NCBI GenBank assembly: GCA_017936685.1
Contig: JAGBFA010000010.1
Location: forward strand, 1 to 64,000
Length of the DNA stretch: 64,000 nt
Reading direction: 5' to 3'
Source: Alistipes sp.
Lineage (GTDB): Bacteria > Bacteroidota > Bacteroidia > Bacteroidales > Rikenellaceae
Shown: positions 35,433-43,495 of the stretch, piece by piece
Numbering within the stretch: the first letter of the stretch is position 1
How the letters are laid out: each line of letters begins with the position of its first letter
Translations under genes and position numbers: made by a program
Notes under the pieces: generated by a model
The model's database searches: none
Told to the model about the DNA's origin: nothing
What the model saw: the letters and a program-made list of their open reading frames with translations, nothing else

Positions 35433-35440
35433 TAAATTTG
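35433..35440 (+). promoter_or_regulatory. bcp -7 promoter element
   Basis: TAAATTTG matches the -7 consensus, 27 bp before the bcp start. No TTTG is found at -33. It could serve bcp and recA, which are 16 bp apart. Confidence 0.5.
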
Positions 35441-35467
35441 AGGGTATATTTATACATTCGAAGCATT

Positions 35468-35935
35468 ATGACTAAATTACAAGTAGGAGACATGGCTCCG
35501 GATTTCGCGTCGACCACGCAGGACGGAGAGCCATTGACGCTGGCCGACCTGAAAGGCGGACGGACTATCCTGTACTTCTACCCGAAAGACAATACCTCGG
35601 GCTGCACGCTCGAAGCAAAGAGCCTGCGCGACGGCAAACAGCAGCTGGCCGACATGGGTTTCCGCATCGTAGGCGTGAGTCCCGACAGCGAGAAGTCGCA
35701 CCGCAACTTCTGCCAGAAGCACGAGTTGAACTTCACGCTGCTGGCCGACACCGACCGCAGCGTATGCGAGGCTTTCGGAGTGTGGGTCGAGAAGTCGATG
35801 TACGGCCGCAAGTATATGGGCGTGGCACGGACGACATTCGTCCTCGACGCCGAAGGACGCATAGAGCGGATATTCGACAAGGTGGATACGAAGAACCACT
35901 ATCAGCAGATAATCAAGGCATACGAAAACAAATAA
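35468..35935 (+). CDS. bcp: Thioredoxin-dependent thiol peroxidase (Bcp/PrxQ type)
   Basis: The 155-residue peroxiredoxin reduces hydroperoxides. The peroxidatic cysteine is C46 in [15 protein letters not shown]. The resolving cysteine usual for Bcp, five residues later, is replaced by K51, so it is either a 1-Cys enzyme or uses another cysteine (FCQKHEL near 82 or SVCEAF near 99). The start at 35468 is used because it gives the family N-terminus and lies behind the -7 box. It is directly upstream of recA. Confidence 0.93.
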   Translation: MTKLQVGDMAPDFASTTQDGEPLTLADLKGGRTILYFYPKDNTSGCTLEAKSLRDGKQQLADMGFRIVGVSPDSEKSHRNFCQKHELNFTLLADTDRSVCEAFGVWVEKSMYGRKYMGVARTTFVLDAEGRIERIFDKVDTKNHYQQIIKAYENK

Positions 35936-35951
35936 AACAGACACATATATC

Positions 35952-36968
35952 ATGGCGGATAAACAACAGGTAAATGCAGACAAGCTCAAAGTGCTGTCTG
36001 CCGTAATGGACAAGATAGAAAAGGATTTCGGCAAGGGTTCGATCATGCGTATGTCGAGCCAGGCCGCGACCGACATACCGGTCATACCGACCGGCTCGAT
36101 CACGCTCGACATGGCCCTGGGCGTGGGAGGTTATCCCAAGGGACGCGTCATAGAGATCTACGGTCCCGAGTCGTCGGGTAAGACGACGCTGGCCATACAC
36201 GCCATTGCCGAGGCACAAAAGGCGGGAGGCATAGCGGCATTCATCGATGCCGAGCATGCGTTCGACAGCTACTACGCGCAGAAGCTGGGCGTAGATGTCG
36301 ACAACCTGCTCATATCGCAGCCCGACAACGGCGAGCAGGCACTCGAAATAGCCGACTCGCTGATACGTTCGAGCGCGATAGACATAATCGTGATCGACTC
36401 GGTGGCGGCACTGACACCCAAGGCCGAGATCGAGGGCGACATGGGCGACTCGAAGATGGGCTTGCAGGCGCGCCTCATGTCGCAGGCACTGCGCAAGCTG
36501 ACGGCAAGCATATCGAAGACCAAGACCGTCTGCATATTCATCAACCAGCTGCGCGACAAGATCGGCGTGGTTTACGGCAATCCCGAGACCACCACGGGCG
36601 GTAACGCGCTGAAATTCTATGCCAGCGTCCGCATCGACATACGCCGCACGGCAGTCATAAAGGACGGCGAGGAGCAGCTCGGAACGCGCACCAAGGTGAA
36701 AGTGGTGAAAAACAAGGTGGCACCTCCGTTCAAGCGCGCCGAGTTCGACATCATGTTCGGCGAGGGTATCTCGAAAATAGGCGAGATAATCGATCTTGGC
36801 GTAGATTATGGTGTCATCAAAAAGGCCGGTTCGTGGTTCTCATACGGCGACAAGAAGATCGGTCAGGGACGCGACTCCGTCAAGGAGGCCTTGAAGAACG
36901 ATCAGGCACTTGCCGACGAGGTGGAGGCAAAGGTGCGCGAAGCCATGAAGGCCGGCAAGAAAGAGTAG
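35952..36968 (+). CDS. recA: Recombinase A
   Basis: The 338-residue DNA-strand-exchange ATPase has Walker [10 protein letters not shown] (71-79), Walker [11 protein letters not shown] near 142, and the conserved NQLRDKIGV near 198-206. It drives homologous recombination and acts as co-protease for LexA-like repressors. It is 16 bp after bcp and 36 bp before relA. No LexA-type box was identified upstream. Confidence 0.97.
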   Translation: MADKQQVNADKLKVLSAVMDKIEKDFGKGSIMRMSSQAATDIPVIPTGSITLDMALGVGGYPKGRVIEIYGPESSGKTTLAIHAIAEAQKAGGIAAFIDAEHAFDSYYAQKLGVDVDNLLISQPDNGEQALEIADSLIRSSAIDIIVIDSVAALTPKAEIEGDMGDSKMGLQARLMSQALRKLTASISKTKTVCIFINQLRDKIGVVYGNPETTTGGNALKFYASVRIDIRRTAVIKDGEEQLGTRTKVKVVKNKVAPPFKRAEFDIMFGEGISKIGEIIDLGVDYGVIKKAGSWFSYGDKKIGQGRDSVKEALKNDQALADEVEAKVREAMKAGKKE

Positions 36969-37004
36969 AGGTTTATTATAAACAACTCAATAGGGTAGTT
37001 TGCC

Positions 37005-39230
37005 ATGAATTACACTGCCGAGGACGAATTATTGATAAGCCAGCGATGGGACGAACTGGTCGACTCCTGCAAGCGGGCTAAGATATGTCGCAACGAAGAG
37101 GATTGGGACTTCATACGACGTGCCTTTTTCCTTGCCAAAGAGGCGCACAAAGGCGTGCGGCGACGCTCGGGCGAGCCGTACATACTGCACCCCATAGCTG
37201 TGGCGATGATCGTAGTCAATGAGATCGGACTCGGAGTGAAATCGGTCGTGGCGGCTCTGCTGCACGACGTAGTGGAGGACACCGACTACACGGTGGAGGA
37301 CATCGAACAGACGTTCTCACCCAAGATTGCGGCAATGGTCGACGGCCTGACGAAGATGGCCGGTGTGTTCAACACCGAGGCTTCGATGCAGGCCGCCAAC
37401 TTCCGCAAGATACTGCTTACGCTCTCGGACGACGTGCGCGTGATAATCATCAAACTCGCCGACCGGCTCCACAACATGCGGACGCTGGGTGCCATGCCTC
37501 TCGACAAGCAGATCAAGATCACCAGCGAGACGATATACCTGTTCGTACCGCTGGCATACAGGCTCGGATTATATGCCATAAAGACCGAGTTGGAAGATCT
37601 CTGCATGAAGTATCGCTTTCCCAAAGAGTACGAAGAGATATCGCGCAAGATAAACGATACCGAGCCGGAACGTCAGGCCTATATCGAAAGGTTCATAGCA
37701 CCGATAGTGGAGGTGCTCGACCGCGACAACATCAAATACGAGATCTCGGGACGCATAAAGAGCGTTTATTCGATATGGCAGAAGATGCAGCGCAAGCAGA
37801 TATCGTTCGAGGAGATATACGACATATTCGCCATACGCATAGTGTTCCAGGCTTTGCCGTTCCCGTCGGAGAAGACCCAGTGCTGGCAGATATATTCGTC
37901 GATCACGGACATATACACACCCAACCAAAACCGTCTGCGCGACTGGATAAGCATACCCAAAGAGAACGGCTACGAGGCGTTGCATTCGACCGTAATGGGT
38001 CCCGACGGCATTTGGGTCGAGGTACAGATACGCACGCAGCGCATGGACGACATAGCCGAAAGAGGCTTTGCCGCACACTGGAAATACAAGCAGGCGACAA
38101 TATCGCAGGACGAAGACGAGTTAGACAAGTGGCTCAAAAAGATCCGCAACGCCTTGAATGGCCCGACGGAGAATGCCATAGACTTCCTCGACAACTTCAA
38201 GTTATCGCTATACACATCTGAAATAGTTGTATTTACGCCTAAGGGGAAAGCTCTAAAACTACCCAACGGCGCAACGGCATTGGATTTCGCATACGAGATC
38301 CACACAAACATAGGCAACCACGCCATAGGTGCCAAGATCAACCACAAGATCGAACCGATAACGGCGCATATCAACAGCGGCGACCAGATAGAGATCATCA
38401 CCGCCGAGACCACTCACCCCAAAGCAGAGTGGCTCGAAGTGGTCAAGACAAGCAAAGCGAGACAGTCGATAAAGAGCTTTCTCAAACGCGAGCAGCAGAA
38501 CAACATAGAGCGCGGCAAGCAGATGCTTTCGCATCAGCTCGAACGCAATAACGTCATGCTCAACGGCCGCGTATTGAGAAAGATCATGCCCGCCTACGGG
38601 TGTCGAAACAAAGACGAGCTGTACAGCAAGATAGGCGCAGGCATCATTTCGCTCGACAATCTCGACAAGCTGTTGAAGGAGAATGCGTCGAAAAAGATAC
38701 TCAAATTCTGGAAACTGTTTATACCCGGCAGCGGCTCCGATTCCGGCATCGACGATGAAAATGCGGATACGGCGACAGCGGAGAACGGACAGGCGGAGCA
38801 GCCGGAGTTCGTCATTGCGGAGTGCTGCAATCCGATACCGGGCGACGCAGTGGTAGGGTATCGCGACACGGAGCACAACCGCATCATAGTGCATAAATCC
38901 GACTGCGACACGCTGACCAAGCTCGCGGCACAGTTCGGCGGCAATATCGTCAAGGAGGAGATCAAATGGTCGCAGCAGAAGGCCGTATCGTATCTGGCAT
39001 CGGTCGAACTGCACGGCATCGACCGCACCGGAATAATACTCGATCTGACGAAGATCATAACAGCCGATTTCAACATAAATATGCGCACCATAAGTCTCCA
39101 AAGCCACGACGGTATTTTCGAAGGCACAATAGGTCTTTATGTAAAGAACATCGAGGATCTGAACGCCATACTCGACAATATACGCAAGATAAAAGGCATC
39201 GAGAGCGTAAAACGACTAATAAACAACTGA
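37005..39230 (+). CDS. Bifunctional (p)ppGpp synthetase/hydrolase
   Basis: The 741-residue RelA/SpoT enzyme has an HD hydrolase domain with LLHDVVEDTD (H87-D88) and LADRLHNMRT near 146, a RelA/SpoT synthetase domain (RIKSVYSIWQKMQRK near 248), a TGS domain (about 400-460) and a C-terminal ACT domain (about 665-738). The intact HD motif means it can probably both make and degrade (p)ppGpp. It is 36 bp after recA and 1 bp before the next gene, so all are probably co-transcribed. Confidence 0.95.
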   Translation: MNYTAEDELLISQRWDELVDSCKRAKICRNEEDWDFIRRAFFLAKEAHKGVRRRSGEPYILHPIAVAMIVVNEIGLGVKSVVAALLHDVVEDTDYTVEDIEQTFSPKIAAMVDGLTKMAGVFNTEASMQAANFRKILLTLSDDVRVIIIKLADRLHNMRTLGAMPLDKQIKITSETIYLFVPLAYRLGLYAIKTELEDLCMKYRFPKEYEEISRKINDTEPERQAYIERFIAPIVEVLDRDNIKYEISGRIKSVYSIWQKMQRKQISFEEIYDIFAIRIVFQALPFPSEKTQCWQIYSSITDIYTPNQNRLRDWISIPKENGYEALHSTVMGPDGIWVEVQIRTQRMDDIAERGFAAHWKYKQATISQDEDELDKWLKKIRNALNGPTENAIDFLDNFKLSLYTSEIVVFTPKGKALKLPNGATALDFAYEIHTNIGNHAIGAKINHKIEPITAHINSGDQIEIITAETTHPKAEWLEVVKTSKARQSIKSFLKREQQNNIERGKQMLSHQLERNNVMLNGRVLRKIMPAYGCRNKDELYSKIGAGIISLDNLDKLLKENASKKILKFWKLFIPGSGSDSGIDDENADTATAENGQAEQPEFVIAECCNPIPGDAVVGYRDTEHNRIIVHKSDCDTLTKLAAQFGGNIVKEEIKWSQQKAVSYLASVELHGIDRTGIILDLTKIITADFNINMRTISLQSHDGIFEGTIGLYVKNIEDLNAILDNIRKIKGIESVKRLINN

Positions 39231-39231
39231 C

Positions 39232-39855
39232 ATGAAGCTGATACCGATCATAGCGGTCGTTCTGTATATGTTCGTATCCAGTATTTCCGACGCAAAGAAA
39301 CGGCAAAGGAGGATACGGGAAGCCGAAAACGAGATAGAGGAGGACCAGACCGAGGTTGAATGCGAAGAAGAAAATACCCACACGACACAGACGCACGATC
39401 GGTTGGAATCGCTGCTAAAACAGTTGACAGGACAGGCCTCCGTACCATGCGGAACAGCGAGCAACGGCAAATGTAGTCCGGCACACAGCCGCAGACAAGA
39501 CGACAAGACAGACGGCGATGCCGCACAAGTCGGCCGAGGTTTGTGCGAACGGCAAAACGGCCGCGATGAGAACTCAGCTAACAGTACACCCGCCCACATA
39601 GCACAGATGCCGGCATACAGCCTGCAAAACGGCAATACGACCGCACAAGGAGATGACGGGCGCGACAGCGAAACATATAGCCTGCAAAACGGGAATACGG
39701 CAGCAACCGACAAAACAAGAGCAGCGACTAAAAGCGAACGCGAGACGGAATCCACCGAAGAGAGCGAGCATACGCTCTCGCAAGAGTTCGATCTGCGTCG
39801 CGCCGTCTTGTATTCGGAGATACTCAAACCGAAATTCGACAACTTTCAAGACTAA
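39232..39855 (+). CDS. Membrane-anchored protein with a repetitive, variable middle
   Basis: The 207-residue protein has an N-terminal hydrophobic segment (KLIPIIAVVLYMFVSS), a long polar low-complexity middle rich in D, E, N, Q and T, and a conserved-looking end (EFDLRRAVLYSEILKPKF). Such an end is seen in small Bacteroidota proteins with poorly conserved middles. Two copies of YSLQNGNT lie 20 codons apart. It is probably an inner-membrane or periplasmic protein; the function is unknown. It lies between relA (1 bp) and the HIT gene (11 bp). Confidence 0.75.
   Translation: MKLIPIIAVVLYMFVSSISDAKKRQRRIREAENEIEEDQTEVECEEENTHTTQTHDRLESLLKQLTGQASVPCGTASNGKCSPAHSRRQDDKTDGDAAQVGRGLCERQNGRDENSANSTPAHIAQMPAYSLQNGNTTAQGDDGRDSETYSLQNGNTAATDKTRAATKSERETESTEESEHTLSQEFDLRRAVLYSEILKPKFDNFQD
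39614..39699 (+). repeat. In-frame 26-bp direct repeat in the variable protein
   Basis: Two 26-bp copies (39614-39639 and 39674-39699) differ at two bases and are 60 bp apart, an exact multiple of three. They encode YSLQNGNT twice. In-frame spacing would allow repeat-unit gain or loss without breaking the reading frame. Confidence 0.7.
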
Positions 39856-39866
39856 ACAATAAACGC

Positions 39867-40256
39867 ATGGCAACGATTTTTTCACGCATCATAGCCGGAG
39901 AGATTCCGTGCTATAAGATCGCCGAGAACGAGCGGTATTTCGCCTTTCTCGATATCAATCCGCTGGCAAAAGGGCACACGCTGGTCGTCCCCAAACGCGA
40001 AGTGGACTACATTTTCGACCTCGAAGACGAGGAGCTGCAAGGTATGATCGTTTTTGCAAAGCAGGTAGCAGCACAAATCAAGAGCAAAATAGAGTGCAAA
40101 AAGGTGGCAATGGTGGTTCTGGGACTCGAAGTGCCGCATGCGCACATACACCTGATCCCTATGAACAGTGAAAATGATGTCGATTTTCACAAAGATAAAC
40201 TGGTTTTAACCCCAGAAGAGTTCTCGGAAATAGCAAAATCCATAGCAGAACGATAG
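39867..40256 (+). CDS. HIT family nucleotide hydrolase
   Basis: The 129-residue HIT protein (HINT/PKCI-like branch) has the histidine triad H91, H93, H95 in VPHAHIHLIPM and the N-terminal IFSRIIAGEIPCYKI. It hydrolyses nucleotide phosphoramidates or similar phosphoanhydrides in the cytoplasm. It is the last gene of the bcp-recA-relA run, 11 bp after the preceding gene, with a strong terminator 34 bp downstream. Confidence 0.94.
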   Translation: MATIFSRIIAGEIPCYKIAENERYFAFLDINPLAKGHTLVVPKREVDYIFDLEDEELQGMIVFAKQVAAQIKSKIECKKVAMVVLGLEVPHAHIHLIPMNSENDVDFHKDKLVLTPEEFSEIAKSIAER

Positions 40257-40289
40257 GGTAGTCTGACAGGAACATATCTTTTATTAACA

Positions 40290-40332
40290 GGCAGATAGCT
40301 GAAATTATGGGCTATCTGCCGTTTTTGTTTTT
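40290..40332 (+). terminator. Intrinsic terminator after the HIT gene
   Basis: GGCAGATAGC (40290-40299) pairs with GCTATCTGCC (40311-40320), followed by GTTTTTGTTTTT. This is a strong rho-independent terminator. Confidence 0.9.
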
Positions 40333-40899
40333 AACATAATGTATCTCGAAAATACTTCAACAAAAATTTTACATTTATAAATAATCGGATTATCCCGATT
40401 TTGATATATGCCCACCTCTATAATGACATTTGTAACAATAAAATCTACCGACCAATGCCGCACCCAATACAAATGTATAATTAACACACCTGTTAATAAT
40501 TGTTAATAGTTACATACGTACAAAGTCGAAGCGATCCCCATAAAGCCTCGCAAACCATCGAAAATACGTTGATTCAAAAATTAAACTTACAAAATATACT
40601 GCTGATAATCTATGATTTATTGGCTATACATAAATCAAAATATATGCACAAATGAGTAAACACGCATATATATGGCGGTGCGCTATCATCACGCATTATT
40701 TCGCAATATGATATATTATATACCAATATTTTAAACCATAATACATAAATCAATTTTACATATAATGATTTTGGCCGTATTTAACGATAAATATAGTCAT
40801 TACAGTTGTAAACATTATCCACAATAATATTCGCATCACAAATGTAATAATATTTGCTTTACAAAAATATAATGATTATATTTGTAAAAATTATCGGAA
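40333..40899. other. AT-rich gene-free stretch with a DnaA box and dyad motifs
   Basis: This 567-bp region is very AT-rich and has no plausible gene. It contains an exact DnaA box TTATCCACA (40815-40823), a palindrome TTACAGTTGTAA (40800-40811) and scattered TTTGTAA/ACAAATGTA motifs, ending in the promoter of the XRE gene. A replication-origin role cannot be supported from a single exact box. Confidence 0.55.
40853..40888 (+). promoter_or_regulatory. XRE gene promoter overlapping a palindromic operator
   Basis: TTTG (40853-40856), a 20-bp spacer and TATATTTG (40877-40884) form an exact-consensus promoter. TTTACAAA (40858-40865) and TTTGTAAA (40881-40888) are inverted repeats flanking and overlapping the -7 box. 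A similar dyad, TTACAGTTGTAA, lies at 40800-40811. The layout fits autorepression by the downstream XRE protein. Confidence 0.7.
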
Positions 40900-41352
40900 A
40901 TGACCTCGAAATTGAACCAAATACTCGAAAGCGAGCACCTGACGGCAACCAAGCTCGCAGAGATACTCGAAATACAGCCCTCGGGAATCTCTCACATTTT
41001 ACGCAACCGCAACAAGCCGAGTTATGATTTCGTCGTCAAATTGCTGCGACGCTTTCCGCGTATAAATCCAGATTGGCTGTTACTCGATTCCGGACAAATG
41101 TACAGAGACGATGATCCGGCTGCACCGGCGGCTGTCGACGAAAAAGTCTCTCCGGAGGCATCGACGGGAACACTGTTCGACAATCCGACAGACATGGCCA
41201 ATCGTGCGAACAATGCGGACATCTCCGCCGCCAGTACCCAACTATCGGCGGCAGAACCGGCAAGACAAACACTGTCCGTCAATAACAAAGAGATTGACCG
41301 AGTGATAATATTCTACACGGATCAAACCTGCGAGTGCTATAAAAACAAGTAA
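40900..41352 (+). CDS. XRE-family HTH transcriptional regulator
   Basis: The 150-residue protein has a Cro/CI-type helix-turn-helix at about 5-55 (LTATKLAEILEIQPSGISHILRNRNKPS) followed by a PDWLLLDSGQM segment typical of these regulators in Bacteroidota. The rest is a polar, alanine-rich tail. Such proteins act as repressors, and the inverted repeats over its own promoter support autoregulation. It stands alone in a nearly gene-free region, and its target genes are not evident. Confidence 0.85.
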   Translation: MTSKLNQILESEHLTATKLAEILEIQPSGISHILRNRNKPSYDFVVKLLRRFPRINPDWLLLDSGQMYRDDDPAAPAAVDEKVSPEASTGTLFDNPTDMANRANNADISAASTQLSAAEPARQTLSVNNKEIDRVIIFYTDQTCECYKNK

Positions 41353-41353
41353 C

Positions 41354-41371
41354 ACCTTATATATATAAGGT
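41354..41371. repeat. 18-bp perfect palindrome after the XRE gene
   Basis: ACCTTATATATATAAGGT (41354-41371) is a perfect palindrome starting 2 bp after the XRE stop. It may end the transcript or bind a protein. No T run follows. Confidence 0.6.
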
Positions 41372-41542
41372 AGCACAATAAAAGGCTAAGAGTCATTTAC
41401 CTCATAGCTAATTGCATATGTGCTGCTTAGCATAGGCTGGATCGATGTCGCCCGAGGAAATAGCAATGGTAATTATCCCTTCACCAGAAGTATATGATCC
41501 AGTCCGCGTCCAATTTATTTATATATAAGAAAATGTGTGCAG

Positions 41543-41574
41543 TTTGCAGATAATCGAGTTTTTTCATATATTTG
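41543..41574 (+). promoter_or_regulatory. Promoter of putative small RNA A
   Basis: TTTG (41543-41546), a 20-bp spacer and TATATTTG (41567-41574) match the consensus exactly. The surrounding sequence TTGCAGATAATC...TTTTTTCATA is shared with the promoter at 42794. Confidence 0.7.
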
Positions 41575-41578
41575 CTTC

Positions 41579-41662
41579 TGCAAAAATGGATTTGATAAAA
41601 TTCATAATTGCACCGGTTCGCCCTCTGTTGTTACGTCCGTTAACAACAGAGGGTATTTATTA
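41579..41662 (+). ncRNA. Putative small RNA A (about 84 nt, hairpin-terminated)
   Basis: Transcription from the promoter at 41543 would run into a perfect 13-bp stem, CCCTCTGTTGTTA/TAACAACAGAGGG (41621-41633 with 41641-41653), followed by a T-rich stretch. An 18-bp block TTGCACCGGTTCGCCCTC (41608-41625) recurs at 43042-43059 with a different stem sequence. A 37-codon ORF (ATG 41586, APVRP motif) overlaps, so a short peptide is the alternative. The identity is unknown. Confidence 0.45.
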
Positions 41663-41687
41663 CCTGCCACCATTTAAAAGAAACATC

Positions 41688-41975
41688 GTGTCATTCTGAA
41701 CGTAACACATGTGGAGTGAAGAGAAGCTGTGAACGACACGACATGGGGCACGACAGCGGCAATAGTCACACACAGATTTCTCGCTAACGCTCGAAATGAC
41801 AAAGCATAAGCAGAGGTTGAACTCCTAGGAGCCGCAGGCGTGGAGTCTCGCAGACGGTAGCGTATTGGCATGTGGGAGTTTGCCGACCAAGAGAGAGATT
41901 CTCACGTCGCGATTAGCAATCGCTCCTCAGAATGACAGGCTGTGGAATTTGCCATACGCTCAGAATGACATGGCA
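41688..41975. repeat. Cluster 1 of interspersed palindromic repeats
   Basis: Contains GTCATTCTGAACG-type units, an AGATTTCTCGCTAACGCTCG unit, a GAGCCGCAGGCG unit and a 45-bp copy (41892-41936) that recurs at 47914-47958 with two differences. These are non-coding repeat modules of the REP-like class. Confidence 0.65.
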
Positions 41976-42119
41976 AATGGATATGATCATAATATTATAG
42001 TTTTGATGTGTATTTATATTAATTATTTAATCATATAACATATATACATAGCTAATTTATACGCATATAAACTCCTATCTACCCTAGTGTCGCAATATGT
42101 ATATTATGTTAAATTATGT

Positions 42120-42128
42120 GGGGGGGGG
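42120..42128. repeat. Nine-G homopolymer in the gene-free region
   Basis: An uninterrupted G9 tract lies in AT-rich DNA. On the minus strand it falls between a TTTG and a degenerate TAATTTAA element at 18-bp spacing. No gene lies close downstream in that direction. Confidence 0.6.
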
Positions 42129-42458
42129 TATAACAAAAATTTTATACTGCTATTATATCTTATATCCCGATATATTTGTATCGAACGGTCTATTTGTTAT
42201 ATTTAAGTATGGTACACTATACTCTGTATTGATGATATGTACGACGATCTAACGACCGCCTCCGATCTTACAATTTTTGCGTGCTGTATGACCGATAATT
42301 ACGCTTAGATATAACTGTATTGGTAATTATTTGTAAAACAATACCATATGACTGATGTGAATTTTCGTTAAAACAACAAGCGGCCTAATGGATCGTAATT
42401 TGCAGTTTAATACTCTATTTACCAGCAATATATATATGTTTTTACTTTCCGTATTGTT

Positions 42459-42636
42459 ATTGCGAGCGCAGTGAAAAATCTGTGCGCGGCTATTTCCGCT
42501 ATGTCATTTTGAACGATAGCAATGCACCTCGCTTACCCTCCTGTCGGCGAGACTCCCACGGTCGGGCATGCACCCTCCCTCGGAGTGACAGCGACATGTC
42601 ATTTCAAGCGTTAGCGAGAAATCTGTGCACGACTAT
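42459..42636. repeat. Cluster 2 of interspersed palindromic repeats
   Basis: Units TGCGAGCGCAGTGAAAAATC, GTCATTTTGAACG, a GACTCCCACGGTCGGGCATG unit and TCATTTCAAGCGTTAGCGAG are diverged copies, in both orientations, of the modules in clusters 1 and 3. Confidence 0.6.
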
Positions 42637-42793
42637 ATATTGGTCGATTGTTATCTATCCGATCGGTTTAAGATTACAATATTTATCCGGCTTGCTCCGA
42701 TATCCTTGCACAGCATAAGCAAACAGTTATTCCGACACCTTATTTGCTAATAATCAGGCTTATATAATAAGTTAATAATATCTTGTGCTACAA

Positions 42794-42825
42794 CTTGCAG
42801 ATAATCATATTTTTTCATACCTTTG
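42794..42825 (+). promoter_or_regulatory. Promoter of putative small RNA C
   Basis: CTTG (42794-42797), a 20-bp spacer and TACCTTTG (42818-42825) form a good promoter. The TTGCAGATAATC and TTTTTTCATA segments are shared with the promoter of unit A. Confidence 0.65.
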
Positions 42826-42829
42826 CCTT

Positions 42830-42926
42830 GTAAAGTCGAGCGACCTCTTTTTAAATTGGTTTAACACTTTATTGTTTCGGCCTTTCGCAAATACTTTCGC
42901 GAGGACTCGCGAAAGGCCGGATTTTT
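42830..42926 (+). ncRNA. Putative small RNA C with competing stems
   Basis: About 50 nt after the promoter, CGGCCTTTCGC (42878-42888) can pair with GCGAAAGGCCG (42909-42919), followed by GATTTTT, a complete intrinsic terminator. A nearer arm, CTTTCGCGAG, can instead pair with CTCGCGAAAG around a 2-nt GA loop, using the same right-hand bases. The two stems exclude each other, as in attenuators. No gene follows that would be attenuated, so a stand-alone RNA is favoured. Confidence 0.45.
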
Positions 42927-42963
42927 CAAACAAACCGGCGGGCGGTCAATTCCGCCCTGGTGT

Positions 42964-43009
42964 GTCAGAACCTAAATAGGTGAATTTCTATTTTTATAGA
43001 AATTCTGAC
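42964..43009. other. Multi-arm RNA-like fold
   Basis: An outer pair GTCAGA/TCTGAC (42964-42969 with 43004-43009) encloses a small hairpin ACCTA-AA-TAGGT and competes with a perfect 10-bp hairpin GAATTTCTAT/ATAGAAATTC (42982-42991 with 42996-43005). Its function is unknown. Confidence 0.45.
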
Positions 43010-43052
43010 CACCGCAAAGATGAATTTTAGCGCATCCATATTTGCACCGGTT

Positions 43053-43106
43053 CGCCCTCCTTGTTGTTTCGTTCGACGACAGCAGGCGAGGGCGACACTT
43101 TTTTTT
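43053..43106 (+). terminator. Hairpin and T8 tract related to small RNA A
   Basis: CGCCCTC (43053-43059) pairs with GAGGGCG (43088-43094), with further imperfect pairing inside, followed by eight T. The 18 bp upstream (43042-43059) are identical to unit A. A CATATTTG -7-like box (43037-43044) precedes it but lacks a -33 element. Confidence 0.6.
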
Positions 43107-43487
43107 AACCTGCTGCCATTTCAAAGAACCTCGGAGCATCGAGCTGCTGCCATTACTGCTGAATCGCGCTCGTCAACCTGCTGTAAAGCGGGCAATCGAC
43201 AGAACAGGGATTGCAGATGCCACGATATTTCGATCGATGGAGAAGCCCGTCTGCATGGGAAATACGGAGCGTCAGCACTACCCTACGACACGCCAATAAG
43301 CCTGTATATCGCTGGTAATACGCCATAGTATATTAAACATAATATCAACATTCATATTATAAATAACAATAATATACATCGTTTAAATAAACCAATACAA
43401 AATGTATTGTGATTATCGTGGCAATATGCCCCGTCAGAATTTTAATATTATATGACAGGGAATAAATTGAACAACGGCAGATTTTAT

Positions 43488-43495
43488 TAACTTTG
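43488..43495 (+). promoter_or_regulatory. Zinc transporter operon -7 promoter element
   Basis: TAACTTTG matches the -7 consensus, 18 bp before the ATG at 43514. An ATTG (43466-43469) lies 18 bp upstream as a weak -33 element. No obvious Zur-type operator was recognised. Confidence 0.5.

Noticed and set aside
40333-40899. Possible replication origin
   Set aside because: AT-rich with one exact DnaA box, but no cluster of boxes and no visible strand switch of genes here. The evidence is too thin to call oriC.
41611-41625. tRNA-like GGTTCG segment in unit A (and at 43045)
   Set aside because: No acceptor stem, anticodon arm or CCA-side pairing can be built around it.
41688-42636. CRISPR array
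   Set aside because: The repeats are irregular in spacing, occur in both orientations, and lack unique spacers and cas genes.
43020-43328. 102-codon ORF in the gene-free region
   Set aside because: It runs through a hairpin-T8 terminator and has no family features. Only its first 36 codons resemble unit A, which is reported separately as an alternative.
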